From Anthostomella pinea (taxonomy: Eukaryota > Ascomycota > Sordariomycetes > Xylariales > Xylariaceae): 64,000 bases of DNA. Under the pieces are notes generated by a model. That model was not told where the DNA came from, did not search any database, and saw nothing but the letters and a program-made list of their open reading frames with translations. The stretch covers positions 806,001-870,000 of the forward strand of contig CAUWAG010000013.1 in assembly GCA_963556695.1 (NCBI GenBank), given 5' to 3'. The position numbers were made by a program, and so were the translations under genes. Position 1 is the first letter of the stretch. Every line of letters starts with the position of its first letter. Positions 23,903-36,419 of the stretch are shown piece after piece.

Positions 23903-26595
23903 GCAAGTATGCGGGCCGTCACATCACCGTCATACAGCACATCGCTTCGTTGCCGATTGAAACAACCTCTTGACATCACCGTCAGTATATTTATACCTGA
24001 ATTGGTACGAAAAGCCGGCTTGTTCCACGACGATGGGAGGGATATGTTCAGGACGAGAGTAAGGAGCATTGCTCTACAACTCTTGTGCCGTATATAGTGT
24101 ATATTTAGCGACAGGAGGGGCGGGCCAGTCGCCTGCAGGGCCTTCGAGATACGAGCACATCCTGCTGGAAACCGTTAGGTTGCGGGAGGCTGTTCGAAAT
24201 TCCCACGGGTGTTAAAATGCATTGCTTGCTGATGCAAGGCGTTCAGGAACTTGGAAGAATTGGAACCAGTTGGGCGGGATAAGCAGCCTCCGGTAGAGGT
24301 CTGCGCACGGAAAGGGGTCACAACGGAGTTTTACCTTCTTTGGGGCGGAACCTATGTCCTATACTTATGGGGAGATACCTTTACGGCTGGCAAGCAGCGT
24401 GGAAAGCAATGCAAGCAGCAATCGAGTCCATACTCGTTGTCCAGAGTGTCCTCGACCCCCGATGAAGCGTGACAATCTGGCAGTATATTCCATGAATGAA
24501 TGGGCATAGGTGGCACCAGGCAAATGTCGGAAAATTCCTCTGCCAGCCCTCTTGCTCATGCAAAAGTAAGACTTCTTCTGACCAGTTTGGAAGAAGCGTG
24601 AAAGCGGGGAACCCTTCCCTCATATCCTCTTGATGTCATCTGCGAAGCTAGGGGGGGGAATCTATTGCTGGAAACAGCCACAGCTGGCGATCCCGTGCCC
24701 GGATAATGTGGTACAGGAAATGGCCGGGTGCCGTATGCAGTCTGCCCGTCTTCCTGCCATCGGCTTCTTATTTGTCGTTTGTAAACTTCCAAATGGAGAT
24801 GGCTTCTAGAACTTCGATGCCGGGTACGTGTATGCGAGCGAGCCTTCGTACTTGCTGACAGACGGTCTAGACAGACGAGCTTGACCTCGGGAGGTGCCAA
24901 TGGCTGGCCTCTCCGTTGGAGTTGAGGGTGAGCTGTCAATTCCACATTACTTAGACCTCCTTTACTAACTAGCCTTGGGACCTACGTGCTGTTTCTAGTC
25001 TGGGGACCTACGCGTAGTGTTGAGTGATGCATGGTGTATTCATTCAACGGGCATTTTACCGCATAACTTTCGGGAAAGTGAGGAATTGGCAGAACCAGCA
25101 ATGTATAGAATAGAAGCCTGGTTCATGGTCGGTCCCCCCCACACTGATCTTCAGATGATCAATAATTAAACAGCCGCCTCTTCGACCCATGGTTCTGCCA
25201 ATTCCTCAGTTTCTCAAAAGTAAGCGGTATATTGTTAACGACGACGAGGCCACATTGCTGCTACCCTACCTTCGGACCGCCAAAGGTGCATGTGGTCCTT
25301 GGTGTGTTGGAGTTTGCGGGGGAGCCATGCAGCAGAGACTGACTGTACCTCACAAAGTGGCAAGCGGGCGGCATATATTACATATAGGAGGGGGAGGGGG
25401 AACGATGGTCATGCGGCCCGGGCAATGCTGGTCACTGGCATCATACCCGGCCTTGCTGGGCTGTCTATGTTGGAACTTGGGATGTCGTGAACAGAGGCAG
25501 GATAATCTGGAGTGGAAGAGACGGGTGCCGCTTGGTTATAAAACCGATGACTCGGCAGGCGTCACGACAGGAAGTATGTAGGCGAGAGACGAGGTCAAGT
25601 AATTGATATATCTGATCTGGCCGTGTGACCGTTCAAACCCCCACCTCCCGGGTCTGCGGGAGCTAAAGGCGCAGCACGTAACCAACCATCAGGTCCCCAA
25701 AGCGGCGCCTCGGTACGCGGAACACCAGATCGAGATGCGCTGCAGTGGACAGCCATGGGACAAAGGGAGAAGTGACAGACCCGGAAGGATAGAGAAAAAG
25801 ACTCGATCTCCTGGTCAACAGACATTAGGGTTGTTCAGCAAGCCTTGATGAGAAAGATGAGAAATTATTCGTCAACAACAATGTGTGGCGGGCCAGGGGT
25901 TCCCCAGCTTTTAGGGACGACTGGGCCGCTGGGCTGTAGAGTAGCGCGCCACTAGAGTTAAAATAGAACGCGACTCGCAGCCTCCAACTTACAACTTGGA
26001 CGGAAGTGACCCTGAGTTTTTTTTTGCTAGGCCCCCCCCACAGCCACGCCACCAGGACAGCCCTCGTCGATGTCACCACGAGCGCTGGGAACCAACCAGT
26101 TTGCACCGCTAGGCCCAGGGCGGACGACGCCTGACCCGCGTTCCATGGCTGCCATGACCGCTACCGCCGAGCGGAGCCTAGCAGGTGGCCTGATCACTGG
26201 GACAGGCAGTGGGCGACGGGCGTTGTTAGCAGCCGTTTCTACCTTCGGTTGCCAAGTCCACGGGCTAGGGTGCTGCAATTGAAGTCTTCTTCACAGAGGC
26301 TGCCTGTTCCACTTGCGTCGGTGGTGCTGCAAGTGGAATCGCCGTCGTCACTCTTAACCCCGCCCTCATGCCTCATGCCTCATGCCTCATCACATCCCTC
26401 TCCTCATGTTCCTCCGCCTTCCCGTCCTGTCCATACAGTAGTCCAAATTCCAGAGTCCATAGACCATAGATTGGACAAACCTCTCTCTGTCCCCTTTGTC
26501 TTGCATGTCTTCTTGGTCTGTCTTGTCCTGTTCGCCCCGTCTCTGCCACCGCTGGCCCCTCGACCCCAAGCTCCAACCGTTGAACGATATCAATT
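23903..26595. other. Intergenic region between PDE and PAS kinase
   Basis: Holds the PDE 3' end and the PAS kinase promoter. Short frames show no family. A 19-bp perfect inverted repeat lies at 25079-25208 (separate entry). (CATGCCT)n-like repeats occur near 26367-26390. Confidence 0.55.
25079..25208. repeat. 130-bp element bounded by a perfect 19-bp inverted repeat
   Basis: TGAGGAATTGGCAGAACCA at 25079-25097 is exactly inverted at 25190-25208, with 92 bp between. The loop contains a C-run and an AT-rich part. It could be a miniature inverted-repeat element. I see no clear target duplication beside it. Confidence 0.7.
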
Positions 26596-29500
26596 ATGAA
26601 ACATATTAATGGGGGAGACCAGGATCAAGGTGAGCGTGGAACCGTCCGATAACCATCCGATACACCCGTGGCTGTGGCTGCTGACCGCAAATCCTTCCAA
26701 CAAGGCGCCGACACCACAGTCACCAACCTGAACCATGGAGACGAGGAGGAGCTCCAACGGGGGCGCGATCCCACGAGGAACAACAGCAGCCTACTCTCGC
26801 CGCCCCTGCGCATCCCCAAGAACCGTAGCACCTCCAACCTCGCCGTCGTCGACGAGGCACTGGCAGACCAGCCGCCACCCGACGACTACAAGCCCAGGTT
26901 TCGCTTTTCCTTTGACGCCGGCTCAGCCGCTGGGGACTATGACTCGGTCACAAGGTGCGTCCCGTCGTCTGGTTCTGGTCATTTGATACGAGACACTGCC
27001 ACCAACCCAACTGCCACCGCGATTATATACTTATATACGACTGATTACCTGCCTCTCCCTTTTCCTACCTTAAGCGTATTGCACCAGTCACACGAATTAC
27101 GTGCACACGAGCTCCCAGCTGTCTCAGCTTGTCGATGATGACTAACACCGAAACACCATTAAGAAGCAGATCTTCCATAATCACTGAGCATGACCAAGGT
27201 CTGGGCCAGTCCGGTCTACGACGCATCCGTCAGCACCCGTCTCGCAATCCAACCTTACCCTCGACTGCCGCCTCTTCACGAAGCCCTTCCATCAGTGCTA
27301 TAAACCGCTCCTCCTCCATGTCCATCATGATCCCGCCCGGCCAACACGTTCCTCTGACCGCCGGGCCGTCCTCGCCCAACTTCACCGAAGATCTGTCCCG
27401 CTTTCCGTCCGAATCCCTCCACTCCTTCTCCTTCGCACACCAGTCCGAAGAGTTTATACACAATCGTCAGAATGTCTTGAAGCGGTCAGTAGAGTTCATG
27501 AAAGATCGCATGGGATGGTCCATCTCTTCCAATGCTGCCCTAGCCAGTGCCCAGGCGAGAGTGAGCGGTGATGTCGAGACCCAGAATATGCTTGATTTGC
27601 TTGCCAGGGCACACCTTGTTGGGGCATCACATCTGCCTAATGCCGACCCAGCCCTCGCACGAGGTCCACTGAGTGGACCACCTGATATTTCTGGAGAAAA
27701 TGTCTTTGAAAGACAATTCATTCCGAGGACCAGTAGTCCGGAGCCGTATTCCGCCATATCACCCACGACCGTTCAAGTGCCCGAGACAGAACAGAGTTCT
27801 ACTTTTGGCGCGAAGCCTGCGGAAGATGAAAGACGAAAGGCCATCCCTCCATATGTGGAAGCATTGCAAGACCAGACAGGCTCAGAGAACTCGTCGAGGA
27901 CGCCAACGAATGAGAGTGGTACAACCGCCAAAACTTCACCGCCAAGCACAAGACGGCCGAGCTTCCGCAGAACCTACACTGATGTGGCATCCGCCGGTGT
28001 ACAGCAGAAGCTCATGGATGCCATGGCACAGCCGTTTCAAGCTGGTCAGTTAGCTGGATACCCTGATGCCCTGATGTCTCCGACCCTACCACCTCAGTCT
28101 TTTGTGCCTCTAAGTAAGCCTGGAGCCCTGGGACCTGCAGTACATGGACATTCATCACGTTGGGTACCGGCGGCGCAAGCTATCTTTACGACCGAGTCGA
28201 AACCACCCTGGACAATAATTGCCGCGAATGATTTGGCATGTCTGGTCTTTGGCGTGACGAACGCCGAGGTTCGCCGACTGAGCATTCTGAACGTGGTGCA
28301 GGAGGAGAGGAGAGAATGGCTAGAGAAAAGGCTTCTTCAAGTCGATCCCGACAGCATTCCTCAAAGCGCCCCGGATGTTGCGCCTCCGTCTCCCACGACA
28401 GCTGGTTCATCCTTGCTGGGCGGTCGTGGCGGGATCACAGCACAATTGCTGAGCAAGCCCAATTCGAGATCACAGCCTCCCAAAGTGTCGACGAGGCGCG
28501 CTCAGACCATTCACAGTGGTGATATCACGCCGTCAAAGCCGCGAGGCGGACACCACAACAGCTCGAGATCGAGGGGTGTGCTGCTTTGCGGTGATGTCGT
28601 GCCAATCCAAAAACGCAATGGTGCGATGGGCTCCGCGAGTCTATGGGTGAAGGAGAAGAAAATAGGGTTGATCTGGGTTATGGAAGAAATCCACGAAGAT
28701 GTGGCTTTGCTAAATCTTGATGAAGAGGGAATCGTTACAAAGATCACCGGAAACACTCTGCCAATCTGGGGCCAGGAGAACCTTTTGCCTGGGATGGATG
28801 TCGGAAAGCTCATCACGCGGATTCCGCGCCAGGGCATCGATCCAAGGTATGGCGCTATCGACTATGCTCAGATCTCCAAACGGAAGTTCTTCACCTGCCA
28901 AACTGGAGGCAAGATTAATATCCCCGCGATGGTCACACAAACACGGGGCCAGACGGAGCTTCGGGTGTCCTGCTTTCCTCATATTGCAGGCATTGTCGTG
29001 GTGTGCACCGACACTCTGAAGATCAAGAGCTCCAACTCTGCATTCTGTGGTGCTCTCTTCGGCTATGAGAAGCCGGAAGGGCAGCCGATCAATAACCTCC
29101 TGCCAGACTTCGATAAGATTCTTGGTGTCTTAACCCAACAAGATGGTGTACAGATTCGAGATGGCATCGTCGTACCAGAACATAGCTTCAGAAAGGCCTC
29201 GGCGTTGGTGGCCATTCACGAGGGCAGACCTGACGCCAGGACAGGTTTCCTATGCCCAGACGGATTGCCAGGCAAACATCGTGACGGGACCGAGCTCAAG
29301 CTTGACGTGCAAATGAGGGTAGTGAAAAGTGACAGGCACTCGAGTCGTGATTCGAACGCCAGTGACGATGAGTCATCGGGAATGGAAAGGGCACCTGAAA
29401 GGGTCTACGCTTTGTGGATCACGTACTCCAGGCACCTGCACGCATCCAGATCCTCGCTCTCCGTCCCGAGGCCATTGCTGTCTGGCGCTCCGACGCCTCC

Positions 29501-30600
29501 CCATCAACCGTCGCCCGGCCAGACGACAACATATACACCCCAGGACATCTCCTCGGACTCCGAAGAGGGCAAGAAGCCACATCGGCCTTCCACCACAGCA
29601 ATCTTGTCGCAGCAAATCCGGGATGTTGCCATGAGCGCGGCCGCGAAACTGACTGGCGCGTCCAAACCTGTAGAGAAGAAGCCGGCACCGACAGCACCTC
29701 GAGCAGTCGCACAGCTTGAGAAGAAGACAATAGACAGCTTCGTCATACTGGAGGATATGGGCCAAGGAGCCTATGGCCAAGTCAAACTGGCTCGCTACAA
29801 GCACAACGGCGGGAAGAAGGTCGTTCTGAAATATGTGACAAAGCGACGCATTCTCGTTGACACGTGGACTAGAGATCGTCGCCTCGGCACGGTACCTCTC
29901 GAAATACATGTTTTGGACTATCTCCGACGCGATGGCTACAAACACCCAAACATCATGGAGATGGAGGACTTCTTCGAAGACGAGACCAACTATTATATCG
30001 AGATGGCACCGCATGGCCTTCCAGGCATGGACCTCTTCGACTACATCGAGGTGCGAGCGAACATGGCAGAAGAAGAGTGTCGCAGCATCTTCGTTCAGGT
30101 CGCTCGAGCCATACAACACCTCCACACGAACGCAAAGGTGGTTCACCGCGACATCAAAGATGAGAACGTCGTTATCGACGGGGACGGGAATATTAAACTC
30201 ATCGACTTCGGAAGCGCAGCATATATCAAGAGCGGGCCCTTTGATGTCTTTGTGGGCACGATAGGTAGGTTCATCTCCCTTGGGGATGACGTGCCTTGTT
30301 GAAGTGTCAGCTAACACATGGTCGACAGATTACGCAGCTCCAGAGGTATTGGCCGGGAACCCATACGGGGGCAAGGAGCAGGATGTATGGGCTCTGGGCA
30401 TTCTCCTTTACACCATCATCTACAAGGAGAACCCGTTCTACAGTATCGACGAAATAATGGATCGCGATCTAAGGGTGCCCTACACCATCAGCGATGAGAG
30501 TATCAACCTCATCCGCTGTATGCTCGAACGCGAGGTTTCGCAGCGGTACGACATTGACCAGGTATTGCAACACCCCTGGTGTCAGATAGACTCGGCCTAG
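26596..30600 (+). CDS. PSK1: PAS-domain serine/threonine kinase (PAS kinase)
   Basis: Proposed exons 26596-26629, 26705-26954, 27164-30264, 30329-30600, giving 1218 aa. The first two introns are inferred. For intron 2 an alternative acceptor at 27127 also keeps frame; I prefer 27163 because ACTAAC lies about 20 nt before it. A PAS region is centred on residues about 430-500 (AIFTTESKPPWTIIAANDLA), with a second PAS-like stretch near 610-660. The kinase domain is C-terminal: glycine loop GQGAYGQVKLA (about 960), HRDIKDEN (about 1089), DFG (about 1109), and APEVL after the last intron. This architecture is that of Psk1/Psk2 and human PASK, which adjust glycogen, cell-wall sugar and translation to nutrient state. 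The first 90 residues rest on the intron model and are the least certain part. Confidence 0.9.
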
Positions 30601-31647
30601 GACCAGACGGAGGGTGCTTGTTCCACAGGAGACGGACTTAATGCTGCACGAAGGGGATGAGGGAATTCAGGGGAAGACTGCATTAGACCAAGGGGACATT
30701 GGTCGGTACATGGGATGCACTACACGCGGGAGGGTCCAAAGAGATGATTTGCCTGGTGCAAGAGATACCCTTTCCAGAGTTCTTTGTCTGGAGGACCAAA
30801 ACGCCCCGCCGCTGCAAAACGCAGCACGCAAAAGATAGCAACGACCAGACTGCTACACGATGATCATGTCAGCACACATTAGAACAGCATAGCTAGCGCG
30901 CATACATTACACGCATTGTTAAGCATGGAACGGCGCGGGGTTGGCCATTGTTATGATGTAAATTTCGATGGGTACTTCGATGCTGCTGGGCCGGTCACCG
31001 AGGCCTCATCGGATGATTTGAGATGGCTTCTGTTTTTCCCCCTAAAATCTCGCCGCTGTTGATCTTATATCGCTGTATATGAAGGCCTTTCTTGCATAAG
31101 ATAGGGGTGGTGATGGAGGCAGCCAAGGAACAGAATAACAAATTTTGTAAACATCTAGCCATAGGTAGTTATGATCAAGTCATGTATTGTTCGTCTAAAG
31201 TGATTCTTCGGGTGTTGGTATTATTCAGATGAGGAGGATGACTCTCCATCTGAAGAGGAATCAGAATCTGTATGCCTAGATGATGATTGTAAATAACCAC
31301 CAGACGGCTGCTTATTCCACTGCAGATTATTAATTCGACCACCGCTTGGCTGCCATGCCCAGACCTGATCAGCCCATAGAATGAATGGCGTGGTGTGTTC
31401 TCAGAGCACTGGCGGCCGCGGTCCAAATGATCTCAGGAAGACGAGTGCGTTCATGGTGATACATGGCGTACGTCGCGGTCGTGTCTATCTTAAAGAGCTC
31501 AGAATACTGGTGAGAATCAATCCTCGGGCGGCCCACTCGATAGAATTGACAGCGTTGTCAAGAGAAAGCAGCGGCAGCGCTCTCGATGACATCGCCAACG
31601 TCCAGAGGCTGCCGTGGCTCGGCACCAGCCTGCTCCCGTATGAGTGT
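30601..31647. other. Intergenic; nothing recognised
   Basis: Contains the presumed 3' UTR of the PAS kinase. No reading frame with a recognisable product on either strand. Confidence 0.5.
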
Positions 31648-31814
31648 GCTTGTGTCAGATCTGAGCCAATCGTCAAAGTGAAGTGTGTGTCTGTCTAGAG
31701 TGTCCTTGTGCGACCGTGGCAGTTTTGTGCCAGAGGGGGCTGGATCGGGACGGAACAACTAGGTTCCGGTGTCTACCTATCAAGGTGCCCTCTGGGCTCA
31801 CCTTTGATCCAACA
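31648..31814 (+). repeat. Inverted-repeat arm 1 (LTR-derived)
   Basis: Ends TTTGATCCAACA. It is the reverse complement, with scattered differences, of 31917-32097. Both contain GATCGGGACGGAACAACTA and the GTGTGT tract. The arms flank a 102-bp piece of family A LTR. Confidence 0.75.
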
Positions 31815-32118
31815 GTTTGGGAGGTCTAGCTGGACTCGCAGGTCTGGCTGAGGCAATCCGGTATCTGATCTCTTATCTAATCATACATGTGGGTTCTAGT
31901 ATAGATGGTTTGCAGGTGTTGGATTAAAGGGACGCCTAGAAGGCACCATGACAGGTAGACAACGGAACTTAGTTGTTCCGTCCCGATCTAGCCCCCTCTT
32001 GCACAAAACAGCCACGGTCGTACAAGGACACTCTAGACAAGGAGAATACACACACACACACTTCACTCTGACGATTGGCTCAAATCTGATAGCAAGCTGG
32101 AATCGCATAGATCCAACA
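31815..32118 (-). repeat. Family A LTR copy containing inverted-repeat arm 2
   Basis: On the minus strand it starts TGTTGGATCTATGCGATTCC at 32118. Bases 32118-32097 and 31916-31815 align with the LTR at 3013-2890 and would be contiguous if 32096-31917 were absent. That 180-bp piece starts TGTTGGATTAAAGG on the plus strand and is arm 2 of the inverted repeat. Either it inserted here or the left LTR lost it. Confidence 0.65.
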
Positions 32119-32214
32119 ACTGCTGTAATTAGAAGACGTGTTTTTAATATACTTATAACTTACTTAATTTTATCGCTATTTTATTCAAAAAAATAGTTAA
32201 ATATGAGATTCTAG

Positions 32215-32634
32215 TGTGAGATTCTAGAAGGGCCACAAGCCTTGTGGGTGTGAGCGGTCGCTGCAAATGTTGTTGTCATTCTCAAGTATGCTTGGCAGGG
32301 CTAATCTACAGCTAAATATCATATTGCACTATGCCAAGGTGTATCCACTGTTCCTTTGACAGCCCTGTGACGGCCTGCACAGACCTTCTCACATGATAAG
32401 TGGATACTTCCTAATAGGGGAAGGATCTAACCAGAGGATCCCCTTAAAAGGGTAACCTCCCACTGTACCTATCTCTCTCTCTCTTCCTTTCCTCTCTAGT
32501 CTTGATATTCTCGTCAATAGAGTAATAGCTGCTTACTGTCGGCCATGTCCCAGCTCCTCAGTACGCTCGCCGTGGCAAGCCCCATAGTGGGTACTGCATC
32601 TAAGGGCACTATATCTGGGATCCAACATCTGACA
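32215..32634 (-). repeat. Solo LTR (family B) split by a nested insertion
   Basis: On the minus strand it begins TGTCAGATGTTGGATCCCAG at 32634 and ends at 32215. Apart from the insertion at 32366-32577 and one duplicated AGCCC, it matches the two LTRs of the copia element at 5118-11940. No internal element remains, as expected after LTR-LTR recombination. Confidence 0.85.
32366..32577 (-). mobile_element. Second copy of the LTR-like insertion, target duplication AGCCC
   Basis: On the minus strand it begins TGCCACGGCGAGCGTACTG and ends GGCCGTCACA. AGCCC flanks it at 32361-32365 and 32578-32582. It is closely similar to 10429-10650 but lacks about 9 bp near the 3' end. Confidence 0.85.
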
Positions 32635-33125
32635 TTAAATATTAAAGTTAAAAGTTTTTTAATGTCTGGTATTTTATATAAAATATAGACGTATAACGCG
32701 TTGTTATTTACTGGGCAAAAACCGATATATTTTTAAAAGAATTGTCAGGTTACCAAAGATTGACAAGCCGGTGGTGTTGAGCGGTAGCTGTAATCGTTGT
32801 TTTCATATTCAGGTCTGCCACATTGGGTGGCAGCTACAGCTATTTAAACACATCTGGTCATGCTGGAATAGATGCTCTGAACCATCCTTTTCCGAGTCAA
32901 CGTACGAGTCAGTGTGCTAGTCATGGCAACCACCACGTGTCATGTGACTAGTCAGCAGCACACCGCAGTGCAGCCCCCTGAATCTGATAAAAAATCTAAA
33001 ATTAATATTATCGCTAATTAATTTTAATATAGTTTTAAGAATTATTTCAAAACAAGTAATTTATATTATTATATTATATTGCTTTTTAATACTTATCTAG
33101 TATATTTAATATTTAAAAAACTAGA
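32635..33125. repeat. Repeat-derived, partly AT-rich segment
   Basis: TTTTTAAT/TATTATAT-rich stretches at 32640-32740 and 32985-33120 resemble the RIP-like island at 3014-5117. Between them is about 240 bp of ordinary composition that includes a GAGCGGTAGCTGTAAT phrase resembling LTR family B. Confidence 0.5.
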
Positions 33126-33801
33126 ATGGCCGACAATAGCAGGACGAAGGCGCCGGCGACCCTCATGCGGCGCGTGGTCCGCGACCATGTCGTATATTGT
33201 ATTATGGGTTATTCGGTAAGATAAGTACCTAAGTAGGTTGAAGGCTTGTGGATCCCAGCCACTGGATCCAGCCACCAGTACCTTATCGGATCTCATGTCA
33301 TCCAGGGCGTTCTACGATAAGGTTACCTGGGATGGCTGCGCTAGGTGACAGGTACCAACCCACTGTAATTTAGGTATTTAGATACTTCTCGGATGGGATC
33401 CCTTCCCATCCGAACGGAACCAAGCACCAACCAGAATACAGATCATCCCAACCAAGACTTGTGATAGGTCTCTGTTCTGGTTCCGCTACCACCAAGGCAC
33501 AGGCTGGTGCGAACGGCGGTAGGTAGGTAGGTAGTCTCCCTGTCCAAGGATCAGACCAGACCAGCGGTCCCAAGTGGGATGAAGAGCGCAGCAGCGACCC
33601 TCACTCATGGCGGCAGTGCAGTCGTGAACTCGAGATTGCTCGAGAAGTCTGGAATCAGAATGCCAAGCAAGCAGTGTCGAAGTAGGCAGCCAAAAAAAGC
33701 TGGTAAGGGTAGATAGATCTCATCCATCCATCTATCCCTCGGCCCTTTCCATCCCACCAGCATCCCAAGAACCGATCCCCCGCCAATCTCCCCGCTATAT
33801 A
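33126..33801. other. Intergenic; nothing recognised
   Basis: Contains a GGTAGGTAGGTAGG run near 33520 and the presumed 3' end of the transporter gene. No coding evidence. Confidence 0.5.
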
Positions 33802-35666
33802 CTAGAGCCAGCTGGCGCTTCCGACTTCAGCATCCAAGACCCGATCCCCAGTCTCCCCAGTCTTCCCGCTAGAGCCAGTTTTCGCTGCCGATTTCAACCT
33901 CTCCTTCTCAATCTCCCGCTCCAACTCCTCCGGATCCGGCACGCCCGCCTGATCGTCCAGCTCGGCCTCCTCCTCCTCACTCGTACTGTACTGACTCCTT
34001 GATCGTCGGTGGCCATGGCCATCTCTGCCTGCCGACTCCGATGACTCCCCTTCACCCTTCTTCTCCGTAGGCGCGAATTTACTCCTCTTCCTAATGCCCT
34101 CGCCGTACTTGTAGAAGACGAACGGGATGGGCGCGAGCAGGCAGGCCACGCCGGCGATGAGCGATCCGCCTCCGCCGACGCCGAGGGCGTCGAACATGTA
34201 CTCAGTAAACAGTGGTGCTGCCGCACCAGCGGCACTGCGGGCGACGGTGTTTGCTGCCAGGGCGCTGGCGGCGTAGAGCAAGTAAGCGTCTGTGATATAG
34301 TTGAGGTAGCTAGAATAGTCGAATCAAGTCAGCATGTTTTAGTCTTCAAGTGTCCAAAAGGGCTATACGCACGCGACAAAGATGAGAATGATAGATGCTG
34401 AGAGAAAGACTCCAGCAATGGTCGGGACGATCCAGTGGACGTAGTTGTATTCGCCAGACCCTGCAGTTGCCTCTTGTTAGCTAATGCTCCATAGAACCGC
34501 TCACATGCTGAAAACTCACAAGCAAACCAGAACATGGTTGCCGGGAACAAGATCCCGGCGGCCATGGCCACCGTCAGACGGTCTTCCGGCCGCCGTTCGG
34601 CACCCGCCAGGATCTTCTTCTTCGCCTGCGCCGAGTCCCAGAAGATGTACAAGCCACCCAAGACGGCTCCAATGCCTGCGCCAATCAGTGGCAACTCTCC
34701 CACGCCAGCGTTCCAGCCACGGTGTTGCTGGAAGACAATCGGGTAGATGGTGAACAGCATGTACAGCAGCATGTACACGACCGAAAGGTAAATAGCGACC
34801 AGAAAGGAAATGGTATCAAACAAGATGACCCATGGTCGAGTAAGCGCCACTTTGAAGAGGCCGGAAAGCGAGCGGTCTGTCCGTTCAATCGGTGCCTCTA
34901 TGTTCTCGTAGCCGGGCACCTTCGCACGCCGCAACCGCCTCGCCTTGTTCAGCAGCACCTGGCTCGGCAGAGTTTCCGGTAAGGTGAACAACATGAGCAT
35001 AGTACCAGCTGACAGCCATAAAAGCACGTAGAAAATCCATCTCCAGTTCTCTTTCAGTTGCATAAAGCCTCCAACGACTGGCCCAAGCGACGGTCCTACG
35101 AAGGTCATCATGGAGAAGATGGCCATCGCATTGCCTCGCTCGACCGGGCCCCATATGTCTGCCAGTACGCCAGGAGAATTGCTCAGCGCCGCGCTCGCAA
35201 AGGTGCCTGTAAGAAAGCGCCCGACTAACAGTCCAGCGAAATTGGGCGTAAAGGCGCATAAGAAGTTGAAGGCAAAGTATCCCATGAAGGAGGTGTAGAA
35301 GATCCATCTGCGGCCGTAGAACTCGCTGAGCGGCGCCCAGAAGAGCGGCCCAAAGCAGTATCCGAGCAGGAACAGCGTGATGACCAAACCCGCCGCCTCG
35401 GTGCTCACGCCCAGTTCTTCACTTATGCTGGGCAGACAGCCCGAGGGCGACGAGGACGCGAAGGTCGCGTTGACGACGAGCAGGACGGAGGCGAAAGTCA
35501 CGTACCATCGCCTCACCTTCGACCAGTTCTTCGGGTTCTCGATGTCGTTCGGGGCGAAGTCGAGGCATCCGTCCTCGTTGAGGTATGGCTGGCCGCTGTC
35601 TTTGATGCCGCGGGATCGGTAGGGCTTCGCGACAGGGCGGGAGAGGATTCGTTCGAGCGTGTCCAT
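33802..35666 (-). CDS. MFS transporter, DHA1 drug/polyamine type
   Basis: Three exons on the minus strand: 35666-34520, 34460-34373, 34309-33802, giving 580 aa. Splicing restores FWFAWSGEYNYVHWIVPTI and then YLNYITDAYLLYAASALAAN, both well-known in this family. Twelve membrane segments are expected. A soluble N-terminus has the family phrase NPKNWSKVRRW. The MFS loop motif FGPLFWAPLSEFYGRR follows helix 2, and GPSLGPVVGGF marks the antiporter-type helix 5. The last 90 residues are a charged cytoplasmic tail. Relatives (Flr1, Tpo1, Caf5, bicyclomycin-resistance type) export drugs or polyamines by proton antiport at the plasma membrane. The substrate cannot be read from sequence. No biosynthetic genes adjoin it. 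Confidence 0.92.
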
Positions 35667-36188
35667 TGTGTCGGTGCTGTGTGCTTGCCAGGCGCGGAGG
35701 GTGCTTGGGTACGGTTATCTTGGAGAAGGGGAAGTCATACTGTAGGAAAGCAAACAAAAGGAGAAACCGTATTTGTCACACTTCTTGAAGATCGTAAAGC
35801 CGATCGTCCTTTCGGCCTAATTAATAATAACCAGGCAAGGCGGCAACCTTTCGAGATCGAAACTCCACTTGTGGGACTCGATGTGGGCAAAGATCCGGTC
35901 TTTCATAGCTAGGCTGCTCCAGAGCCTCCTGAGTCCTGATGGCAGATGGACATGTTGGTCTGTATTCAATGAAGCTCGAGTGCTTTTCTAGATCTTTGCT
36001 GCTGCCCTTGTCACTCCTCGAGATCTCGACGTAAAATTGATATTGTCGATTTGATGACGTTGTCTCTATCGTAGGCACTCCTCTCTGTGGGCGCAGGGCG
36101 TAGGTATTTTTTGGCAGGCTTAGCCGGGTCCACTGTATCAAGAGAGTAGCCTCCGCCCTGACGCATTTGGCGTCCATGGAGTCAGGGG
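35667..36188. other. Promoter side of the MFS gene; no gene seen
   Basis: A 123-codon minus-strand frame (36192-35821) has no recognisable content. Confidence 0.4.
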
Positions 36189-36419
36189 TCAATGGGGCCG
36201 GGAGCGCGAATACACTCGCTCGGCCTGTTGACGATATTCTTCGGCTACTTCCCAGTCATCGGTCGCGTTTGCAAGCGTGCAACATGTGAGTATGCGGTGG
36301 TAGTCGCTCGGAGCAGGCTTGTTCAGCAGCGCTTTACAAACTTGGACACATTCGGTGTGTTGTTCGTCTCTCCACAATCGTTTGGCCTGTATGTACTCCT
36401 GGACCAAAGCATCTCCGCC
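36189..36419 (-). CDS. Possible exon of a small TPR-like protein
   Basis: About 76 codons ending at TGA (36191-36189), reading AKRLWRDEQHTECVQVC, then ALLNKPAPSDYHRILTC and DDWEVAEEYRQQAERVYSR. The helix-turn-helix spacing resembles a tetratricopeptide pair, as in short conserved ascomycete proteins. There is no ATG in frame; the frame opens just after a CACTAG that could be an intron acceptor, so an upstream exon is needed that I could not find. It may be a fragment. Confidence 0.35.
   Translation of the reverse strand, partial: GGDALVQEYIQAKRLWRDEQHTECVQVCKALLNKPAPSDYHRILTCCTLANATDDWEVAEEYRQQAERVYSRSRPH

Noticed and set aside
29373..30317. 314-codon frame opposite the PAS kinase
   Set aside because: It is the antisense shadow of the kinase domain, whose motifs are unmistakable on the plus strand.
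21133..30600. A functional signalling cluster of phosphodiesterase and PAS kinase
   Set aside because: Two genes in the same direction 2.7 kb apart are not evidence of a cluster; no shared regulatory element is visible.
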